Source: Roseivivax sp. GX 12232 (GTDB taxonomy: Bacteria; Pseudomonadota; Alphaproteobacteria; Rhodobacterales; Rhodobacteraceae). Taken from it: DNA of 64,000 nt. Made by a program: the position numbers and the translations under genes. Under the pieces are notes generated by a model. It did not search any database and was not told the origin of the DNA. It worked only from the letters and a program-made list of their open reading frames with translations. Shown here one piece after another: positions 58,665 to 64,000 of the stretch (position 1 is the first letter of the stretch; each line of letters begins with the position of its first letter). Location: contig NZ_JAJSEC010000001.1 of the NCBI RefSeq assembly GCF_021272185.1, positions 186,001 through 250,000 on the forward strand, written 5' to 3'.

Positions 58665-58706
58665 AAAAAGAAACACCCCGGCGGGCACAAAGCCTCCCCC
58701 CGGGGT
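58665..58706 (-). terminator. Second terminator-like hairpin downstream of the Gly/Ser-repeat gene
   Basis: ACCCCGG (58,675-58,681) pairs with CCGGGGT (58,700-58,706), extended by a GGG/CCC pairing inside the loop, and is followed on the minus strand by GTTTCTTTTT (58,674-58,665). A backup to the terminator at 58,729. Confidence 0.5.
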
Positions 58707-58728
58707 CTTCCCAAATCACACCACACCG

Positions 58729-58756
58729 AAAAGGCCCTCCCGTCGCCGGGAGGGCC
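58729..58756 (-). terminator. Intrinsic terminator of the Gly/Ser-repeat gene
   Basis: GGCCCTCCCG (58,733-58,742) and its exact complement CGGGAGGGCC (58,747-58,756) form a 10-bp stem with a 4-base loop, followed on the minus strand by TTTT. It begins six bases after the stop codon of the repeat-protein gene. Confidence 0.85.
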
Positions 58757-58761
58757 GGCAC

Positions 58762-59796
58762 TCATAACAGCACGTCGTAGCCCTCGACCGCGCCCGCCGT
58801 ACCCTTGGTCCCCGGCGCCGTCCCGTTCGAGGCGCTGTAGGTCATCAAGGACATGACGTCCTCGCAGGTCGGATAGCCGTCGTCCTCGGCGAAATGGGTG
58901 AACTCCGGCAGGCTTTTCTTGGAGCCCCCCGAGCCCTTGGTCCCGCCGGACCCGCCGGACCCGCCGGAGCCCTTGGACCCACCGCTGCCGCCGGAGCCCT
59001 TCGACCCACCGCTGCCGCCGGACCCCTTGGACCCGCCGCTGCCGCGGGAGCCTCTCGACCCGCCGGAGCCACCGGAGCCCTTCGACCCTCCGCTGCCGCC
59101 GGAGCCCTTCGACCCACGGCTGCCGCCAGAGCCATTCGACCCGCCGCTGCCGCGTGAGCCCTTCGACCCACCACTGCCACCGGAGCCCTTGGACCCACCG
59201 CTGGCGCCGGAACCTCTCGACCCGCCGCTGCCACCAGAGCCCTTCGAGCCACCGGAGCCGCCAGAACCTTTCGATCCGCCGCTGCCGCCGGAGCCTTTCG
59301 ACCCACCGCTGCCGCGGGAGCCCTTCGACCCGCCGCTGCCGCCGGAGCCCTTCGAGCCACCGCTGCCGCCGGAGCCCTTGGACCCACCGCTGCCGCCAGA
59401 GCCCTTCGAGCCGCGGCTGCCGCCAGAGCCTCTCGACCCTCCGCTGCCGCCGGAGCCTTTCGACCCACCGCTGCCACCGGAGCCCTTCGAGCCACCGCTG
59501 CCACCGGAACCCTTCGAGCCATCGCTGCCGCCGGAGCCCCTCGATCCGCCGCTGCCACCGGAACCCTTGGACCCGCCGCTGCCCTCGGGCTCGTCACTGT
59601 CCGTCTTCTCCCCGCCGTCCTTGCCGTCCTTGTCGAAGGCCGCCTTCAGGTGGGTGTCGTACCAGTCCGAGAAGGCATCCCCCTCGACCCCGCCGTTATG
59701 GTAGGAGTTTCCGCCGCTCGCGGCGGCGTTGTGGTGGGTGCCGCCTTCGCAGCCCGGATCGGAAAACCCGCTCTTAGACGTGTACCAATACGACAT
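58762..59796 (-). CDS. Low-complexity Gly/Ser/Lys repeat protein
   Basis: 344 residues from ATG 59,796 with an AGGAGGGG ribosome-binding site. Residues 1-71 are unique and hydrophilic (MSYWYTSKSGFSDPGCEGGT; EGDAFSDWYDTHLKAAF). Residues 72-295 are about 23 copies of a 9-residue unit, (K/R)GSGGSGGS, with occasional D, N or T. Residues 296-344 form a unique tail (LPEFTHFAEDDGYPTCEDVM). No signal peptide is visible. One Cys in each flank could pair. The repeat should be disordered, flexible and strongly basic. It has its own promoter region and a strong terminator, so it is a real single-gene unit. No family recognised; a linker, adhesive or phase-separating role is speculative. Confidence 0.72.
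   Translation of the reverse strand: MSYWYTSKSGFSDPGCEGGTHHNAAASGGNSYHNGGVEGDAFSDWYDTHLKAAFDKDGKDGGEKTDSDEPEGSGGSKGSGGSGGSRGSGGSDGSKGSGGSGGSKGSGGSGGSKGSGGSGGSRGSGGSRGSKGSGGSGGSKGSGGSGGSKGSGGSGGSKGSRGSGGSKGSGGSGGSKGSGGSGGSKGSGGSGGSRGSGASGGSKGSGGSGGSKGSRGSGGSNGSGGSRGSKGSGGSGGSKGSGGSGGSRGSRGSGGSKGSGGSGGSKGSGGSGGSKGSGGSGGSGGTKGSGGSKKSLPEFTHFAEDDGYPTCEDVMSLMTYSASNGTAPGTKGTAGAVEGYDVLL
58912..59583. repeat. 27-bp tandem repeat encoding (K/R)GSGGSGGS units
   Basis: About 672 bp of degenerate 27-bp units (with a 9-bp subperiod) inside the repeat-protein gene. Because unit length is a multiple of three, slipped-strand changes would add or remove whole 9-residue units without breaking the frame. Synonymous codon variation between units suggests selection keeps the protein pattern while limiting exact DNA identity. 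Confidence 0.9.
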
Positions 59797-60206
59797 CTTC
59801 CCCTCCTCATCAGACACGCCGATCCCGCTCGCGCGAACGCGGTCGACGCGGGGCACGCGGTCGGCGGACCCGGACGTCGGAATGCTCCGTCAGCGTCGGA
59901 AAACGATTGGCCCAGCCTAGGGGCGCACCACGAAAAAGCCATATTTTCCCTAATTTGGACAAAATTCGGCCTTAATTGTTCGCAGTCTGAAAACGATCCC
60001 CGCGCATCACCCGCCAAGGCGAGCCATCCGGCACCAATCCGCGTGGCGGTTGTGTGGCGGGCGGCCCGAATCACGGCCTCGGGGAAATTCCACGCTCTGA
60101 CCTCAAAAATGCCGGCTTCGCGGCGCAGGCTGCCGCCTGCCCCCTGCTCCGCGCGCGCCCCGCGCGGGCCGCGGGGGGACAGAGGCACAAACGGGCAGGA
60201 CCTGGC
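59797..60206. other. 410-bp divergent spacer with AT-rich island
   Basis: The segment between the repeat-protein gene and the kinase-like gene has a distinctly AT-rich stretch at about 59,928-59,990 (CCATATTTTCCCTAATTTGG and CCTTAATTG), the only such island in this part of the window. It probably carries promoters for one or both divergent genes. No coding signal recognised. Confidence 0.5.
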
Positions 60207-61235
60207 ATGGGCACAAGCGCAGACCGCAAGGCGCGGGTGATCGCGAGCGCCGAGGCGCTCTTCAAGGAGAGCGTCCGCGACCTGGAGGCGCCGGGCGGCG
60301 ACGGCCGGTCGAGCTACCGGCTGGTCTTCTCCGACCGCACGATCATCGCCACGCTCCGCCCGAACTTCCGCCGCACCCATGTCGAGGCCTTCACGCTGCG
60401 CCAGCTCGGCCAGCATTGCGACGACCTGCCGGAGTGCCTGGGCGTCGACGGCGAGATCCTCTTTCAGTCGGATGTCGGCGGGCGGCGGCTCAACCTCGAG
60501 ATCGCCAAGGCCGGCCGCGCGGCCAAGGCGGACCTGGCGCATCGGGCGGTCTCGGCGATCTTCCGCATCCAGGCGGCGGGCCGGGCGGCGGGGCTCTCCG
60601 AGGCGCTGCCGCACCTGGGCCAGAACGACGCCTGGCTCGAAGGGCTGGTCGCGGGCACCGACATCCTGGCCGATTTCTCCGAAGGCCGGAGCGCCGCGAT
60701 CGACCGCGACCAGGCCAAGACCCGGCTTGCCCGCCCGGGGCGCCAATTCGTCAAATGGGACTGCCGCTCGGGCAATGCGGCGATCGGCGCGGACGACCGG
60801 CTGCGCTGGTTCGACTTCGAATATTCCGGCGCGCGCCACGGCGCCGAGGACCTGGCCTGGCTGATCGGCGACGAGGCCTGGCCGCTTGCGCCCGAGGACA
60901 TGGAGGCCATCGTGGTCGACGCCTATGACCCCGCCCAGGGCGACACGCTGGACGCCTATCTCGACTATCTCGCGCTCTATCTCACCTTCCACGCGGCGCA
61001 GCGCTTCGATCTGCTGATCGACGAGGTCCGCCGCCGCGGCTGGCGCAGCAAAACCCGCGTGCGCAAATACGACAGCGTCGGCATGCACCCCGAGTTCGCC
61101 GCCCATATCTGCCGCGTCGGCGCCTATTTCGCGGCGCGGAATGCGCTGACCCAGCCCATGGCCCGCGACTTCGAGGAGGCCGAGCGGCACTTCCGCCAGG
61201 TCATCCGGTCGGGCATCGCCCTGGCGGAGGCCTGA
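60207..61235 (+). CDS. APH-fold phosphotransferase-like protein
   Basis: 342 residues from ATG 60,207. The C-terminal half has the aminoglycoside/choline kinase pattern: catalytic Asp in KWDCRSGN (D185, N190; normally HGDxxxxN) and metal-binding Asp in WFDFEYSGARHGAEDLAW (D203). The N-terminal lobe (SSYRLVFSDRTIIATLRP) is reduced; the usual ATP-binding Lys is not obvious. It may phosphorylate a small molecule or sugar, or be a pseudo-kinase. It is 4 bp upstream of a BioF2-type acyltransferase gene, suggesting a two-step modification of one substrate. Confidence 0.7.
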   Translation: MGTSADRKARVIASAEALFKESVRDLEAPGGDGRSSYRLVFSDRTIIATLRPNFRRTHVEAFTLRQLGQHCDDLPECLGVDGEILFQSDVGGRRLNLEIAKAGRAAKADLAHRAVSAIFRIQAAGRAAGLSEALPHLGQNDAWLEGLVAGTDILADFSEGRSAAIDRDQAKTRLARPGRQFVKWDCRSGNAAIGADDRLRWFDFEYSGARHGAEDLAWLIGDEAWPLAPEDMEAIVVDAYDPAQGDTLDAYLDYLALYLTFHAAQRFDLLIDEVRRRGWRSKTRVRKYDSVGMHPEFAAHICRVGAYFAARNALTQPMARDFEEAERHFRQVIRSGIALAEA

Positions 61236-61239
61236 GCCC

Positions 61240-62463
61240 ATGAAAGCCGACACCCGCATCACCCGCGCCGCTCCCCGCCTCAGCACCGAGGTGGTCGACA
61301 GCCCCGCCGAGTTCGCCGCGCTGCGCCCCGAATGGGAGGCGCTCGAGGCCCGCGACCCCGAGGCGACGGTCTTTCTCAGCTGGGCCTGGATGAACGAGGC
61401 CTTCCGCGACCGGCCCTACCGCTGGAGTGTCTTCGTGGTCCGCGACGGCGGCGACGGCGACCGGGTGATCGCGCTTCTGCCGCTCAAGTACCGGCTGCAC
61501 TGGTCGGTCAGCCGCAACGAGCTGCAGACCGAGATCGAGGCCGGCGGGCGGCTCCTTTTCAGCGAATACACCGGCTTTCTCTGCCAGCCCGAACAGGAGG
61601 CCGAGGCGCTGGCCGAACTGGCGGCCAAGCTCGCGCGGATGCCCTGGGTGCGCTTCTCCATGCGCTATGTCGCCCAGGCCCGCCGCTGCCGGGTCTTCAC
61701 CGAGGCGCTCGAGGCCCAGGGCCTGCCGGTGCGCTTCCGCGACTACCGCATCAACGGCAAGACCACCGACAACCTGCTGTGCCCGCAGGTCGAGCTGCCC
61801 GAGAGCTTCGAAACCTACCTCGCGACCCAGGTGAGCCGCAGCAAGCGCCAGCGGCTCCGCAAGGACCGGCGCGCGCATTTCGAGGGCGGCGGCTACAGCA
61901 TCACCCATGCGGATGCCGAGAGCTTCGAGACCGACCTCGCCGCGCTCACCCGTTTCTGGCTGGCCGCCTGGACCGAGAGCAAGGGCGCCGAGGTGGCGGA
62001 GCGCGTGGCAAGCAATTACGCCGCCGTCCTGCGCGCGGCGCAGGCGACGGGCACGCTCTTCCTGCCGGTCCTGCGGCGCGGCGGGGAGCCCATCGGCGCG
62101 CTTGGCCATGTCATCGACCGGGAGGCGGGCTCCGCGCATTTCATCGTGATCGGCCGCGACCCCGAGGCGGAGGAAAGCTTCATCGGCAGCGCGCTGCATT
62201 TCCACAGCATCGAATGGGCGATCTCGGAAGGGCTGATCTGCTACGACTTCTGCCACGGCAACGAGGATTACAAATACGGCTACGGGGCCGAGGACAGCGC
62301 GGTTCTCTACTTCGAGAGCCGCCGCCGCGATCCCGCGCCGGGCTTCGCCTTCGACGCGCTCTCTACCGGGGCGGCGTTGGAGCGGATCGAGGGTTTCCTG
62401 GCCGAGGGCAAACACGAGCGCGCCCGGGCCGCCTGCGCGCAGCTCGCGAATCTCTATTCCTGA
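61240..62463 (+). CDS. BioF2-like (CelD/BcsL family) GNAT acyltransferase
   Basis: 407 residues. The central domain (FETYLATQVSRSKRQRLRKD then FLPVLRRGGEPIGALGHVI and FHSIEWAISEGLICYDFCHG) matches the BioF2-like / Acetyltransf_6 group, sometimes labelled CelD/BcsL because members occur in cellulose clusters. The N-terminal part (FLSWAWMNEAFRD; RNELQTEIEAGGRLLF) is also typical. Expected to transfer an acyl or aminoacyl group in envelope or polysaccharide synthesis. Coupled to the APH-like gene. Confidence 0.85.
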   Translation: MKADTRITRAAPRLSTEVVDSPAEFAALRPEWEALEARDPEATVFLSWAWMNEAFRDRPYRWSVFVVRDGGDGDRVIALLPLKYRLHWSVSRNELQTEIEAGGRLLFSEYTGFLCQPEQEAEALAELAAKLARMPWVRFSMRYVAQARRCRVFTEALEAQGLPVRFRDYRINGKTTDNLLCPQVELPESFETYLATQVSRSKRQRLRKDRRAHFEGGGYSITHADAESFETDLAALTRFWLAAWTESKGAEVAERVASNYAAVLRAAQATGTLFLPVLRRGGEPIGALGHVIDREAGSAHFIVIGRDPEAEESFIGSALHFHSIEWAISEGLICYDFCHGNEDYKYGYGAEDSAVLYFESRRRDPAPGFAFDALSTGAALERIEGFLAEGKHERARAACAQLANLYS

Positions 62464-62466
62464 GGG

Positions 62467-62595
62467 GGCGCGCGGTCTCGTTCTCAACGGTGAACCGTAT
62501 TTCTCTGGCGGCGCGCGGCCTCGCTCTTAGCGATAAGCCGCATGGCCCTCGCGGCGCGCAGTCTCGCTAACAGCGGTGACCCGCATCGCCCTCGC
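62467..62595. repeat. Three tandem 43-bp repeats
   Basis: Units at 62,467-62,509, 62,510-62,552 and 62,553-62,595 are each exactly 43 bp, starting GGCGCGC(G/A)G(T/C)CTCG and ending TCT(G)GC or CCTCGC. They begin 4 bp after the acyltransferase stop. The period is not a multiple of three, so the array is not coding. The rest of this 283-bp spacer holds the terminator hairpins below. Confidence 0.9.
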
Positions 62596-62651
62596 AGCAC
62601 CCACCCGAGGGCTCCGCCCGACAGCCCCCCTGCCCCGACAACCCTAGCCCA

Positions 62652-62688
62652 CAAAAAAGACCCGGCGCGGGGATCTCCCAACGCCGGG
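62652..62688 (-). terminator. Intrinsic terminator of the solute-binding protein gene
   Basis: CCCGGCG (62,661-62,667) pairs with CGCCGGG (62,682-62,688), and the minus-strand transcript continues with TCTTTTTTG (62,660-62,652). This is a canonical stem plus U-tract about 60 bp past the stop. Confidence 0.85.
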
Positions 62689-62710
62689 CCGGAACTCATA
62701 CGCGAAGCCC

Positions 62711-62732
62711 CCGGGCCGGTCTCCCGGCCCGG
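62711..62732 (-). other. Perfect 9-bp stem-loop after the solute-binding protein gene
   Basis: CCGGGCCGG (62,711-62,719) and CCGGCCCGG (62,724-62,732) form a 9-bp stem with a TCTC loop, 14 bp past the stop codon. It lacks a U-run. Likely a 3'-end stabilising structure preceding the true terminator at 62,652-62,688, typical after abundant binding-protein messages. Confidence 0.65.
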
Positions 62733-62746
62733 AGGCGATCAGGCAC

Positions 62747-64000
62747 TTACTGCTGCCAGGACTGGATCAGCTCGTCGTAGCTGACGGTCTTGGGCTCCTC
62801 GTCCTCGTTCTCGAGCGCCGCCTTCGGTGCGCCGGCCTGCTCGAGCCAGTAGGAGGGATCCTGCTCCTCGTTCATCACCGGACCGAGATCGCCCTGCACG
62901 CCGGCGCGTTCGAGGCGCTCGAGCACCGATTCCTGCGCCTCGCAGAGCGCGTCGAGCGCCTCCTGCGGGGTCTTGGCGCCGGACATGGCGTCACCGATGT
63001 TCTGCCACCAGAGCTGCGCGAGCTTGGGGTAGTCCGGCACGTTCAGGCCGGTCGGCGACCATTCGGTGCGCGCGGGCGAGCGGTAGAACTCGACCAGGCC
63101 GCCGAGGTTCGGCGCGCGATCGGTGAAGTGGTCCGAGTTGATGGTCGACTCACGGATGAAGGTGAGGCCGACGTCGGACTTCTTCAGGTCCACGGTCTTC
63201 GAGGTCACGAACTGCGCGTAGAGCCAGGCGGCCTTGGCGCGGTCGGTCGGCGTGGACTTCAGGAGCGTCCAGGAGCCTGCGTCCTGGTAGCCGACCTTCA
63301 TGCCCTCTTCCCAGTAGGCGCCATGCGGCGAGGGGGCCATGCGCCACTTCGGCGTGCCGTCCTCGTTCAGCACCGCATCCGCACCGTCTCCGACCATGTC
63401 GGCGGTGAAGGCGGTGTACCAGAACATCTGCTGGGCGATCTGGCCCTGCGCCGGAACCGGGCCGGCCTCGGAGAAGGTCATGCCCGCGGCGGTCGGGGGC
63501 GAGTACTTCTCGAGCCATTCGATGGCCTTGGTCACGGCGTAGACGGCCGCGGGCGAGTTGGTCGCGCCGCCGCGGGTCACGCAGGAGCCCACCGGCTGGT
63601 AGTTGTCGTTGACGCGGATGCCCCATTCGTCGACCGGGAAGCCGTTCGGCTCACCGGTGTCGCCCATGCCGGCCATGGACATCCAGGCGTCGGTGTAGCG
63701 CCAGCCGAGGCTCGGGTCCTTCTTGCCGTAGTCCATGTTGCCGAAGACCTCGCCCTCGACGCCCATGTGGCTCATGTCGCGGCCGGTGAAGAACTCGGCG
63801 ATGTCCTCATAGGCGGACCAGTTGACCGGGACGCCCAGGTCGTAGCCGTATTCCGACTTGAAGTCCTCCATGTTCTTCTCGTCGGTGAACCAGTCGTAGC
63901 GGAACCAGTAGAGGTTCGCGAACTGCTGGTCGGGCAGCTGGTAGAGGTCGCCCTCGGGGCCGGTGGTGAAGGAGGTCCCGATGAAATCGTCGAGATCCAG
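62747..64000 (-). CDS. ABC-transporter extracellular solute-binding protein (5' end outside window)
   Basis: The frame is open to the window edge, giving 417 residues of the C-terminal part. Visible features: ENADDLYQL-like start YQLPDQQFANLYWFRYDWF, SWRYTD-type segment, AVYAVTKAIEWLEKYSPP, GQIAQQMFWYTAFTADM and TPTDRAKAAWLYAQFV. These fit a carbohydrate-uptake (CUT1) binding protein, and closely recall the large glycerol-binding GlpV of rhizobial glycerol transporters, although I cannot verify that. The protein would be periplasmic. Strong 3' hairpins and a terminator follow, so other transporter genes, if present, lie upstream outside the window. Confidence 0.85.
   Translation of the reverse strand: MDLDDFIGTSFTTGPEGDLYQLPDQQFANLYWFRYDWFTDEKNMEDFKSEYGYDLGVPVNWSAYEDIAEFFTGRDMSHMGVEGEVFGNMDYGKKDPSLGWRYTDAWMSMAGMGDTGEPNGFPVDEWGIRVNDNYQPVGSCVTRGGATNSPAAVYAVTKAIEWLEKYSPPTAAGMTFSEAGPVPAQGQIAQQMFWYTAFTADMVGDGADAVLNEDGTPKWRMAPSPHGAYWEEGMKVGYQDAGSWTLLKSTPTDRAKAAWLYAQFVTSKTVDLKKSDVGLTFIRESTINSDHFTDRAPNLGGLVEFYRSPARTEWSPTGLNVPDYPKLAQLWWQNIGDAMSGAKTPQEALDALCEAQESVLERLERAGVQGDLGPVMNEEQDPSYWLEQAGAPKAALENEDEEPKTVSYDELIQSWQQ

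Noticed and set aside
58912-59583. Possible CRISPR array because of regular repetition
   Set aside because: Units are contiguous 27-bp coding repeats with no unique spacers and no cas genes nearby.
58898-59704. Pro/Asp-rich plus-strand frame across the Gly/Ser repeat (PPEPFDPPL units)
   Set aside because: It is the antisense of the 27-bp repeat, which stays open because the unit is a multiple of three. The minus strand has the ribosome-binding site, unique ends and terminators.

Overview
The window is GC-rich chromosomal DNA of an alphaproteobacterium, most likely a Rhodobacteraceae. The evidence is the flaF-flbT-flagellin arrangement, a MucR/Ros zinc-finger regulator beside the motor genes, a flagellar OmpR-type regulator with a degenerate receiver, TRAP transporters and pobA. 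No rRNA, tRNA, insertion sequence, prophage or CRISPR array was recognised.

Bases 1-24,430 are a flagellar region. It opens with the 3' end of fliG. A minus-strand block reads flgI, flgJ-like, flgN-like, fliC, flaF, flbT, DUF1217. Then come a divergent OmpR-type regulator, flgL-flgK-flgE, a large periplasmic helical-repeat protein, plus-strand flgF-flgG-flgA-flgH-fliL-like, and minus-strand flgD-fliK with an RpoH/FliA-like sigma factor and an unknown protein. motB, mucR, another unknown protein and motA, with a small secreted protein and fliJ, close the block. Several intergenic regions carry a shared TTATTCTTG-type box, usually as 9-10 bp tandem or inverted copies. A sigma-28-like promoter and a 5'-UTR hairpin precede flagellin.

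Bases 24,550-41,680 hold an unusual cell-envelope polysaccharide locus. It contains two DUF3131 (glucoamylase-like) proteins, a cellulose-synthase-like GT2, an acyltransferase-3, a STAS/pseudo-nucleotidyltransferase/left-handed beta-helix fusion, an ABC protein with degenerate catalytic motifs, an HlyD-type adaptor, two small Cys-rich OmpA proteins, a CsgG-like lipoprotein and an exported caspase-fold protein. Base composition becomes visibly more AT-rich inside it. This is the best candidate for an undescribed system.

Bases 41,949-55,691 are one minus-strand catabolic block: TRAP transporter (P, Q, M), IclR regulator, a FadJ-like bifunctional enzyme, thiolase, two acyl-CoA dehydrogenases, thioesterase, enoyl-CoA hydratase, a flavin oxidoreductase and an acyl-CoA synthetase. 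It reads as uptake, CoA activation and beta-oxidation of an organic acid. A 39-bp tandem repeat interrupts it.

Bases 56,400-64,000 contain a divergent pobR-like/pobA pair (4-hydroxybenzoate hydroxylation; the regulator seems frameshifted near its start), a secreted-looking or disordered Gly/Ser/Lys repeat protein, an APH-fold kinase-like gene coupled to a BioF2-type acyltransferase, a 43-bp triplicated repeat and a truncated ABC solute-binding protein. Two inverted copies of a ~200-bp hairpin-ended dispersed repeat lie at 808-1005 and 55,929-56,124.
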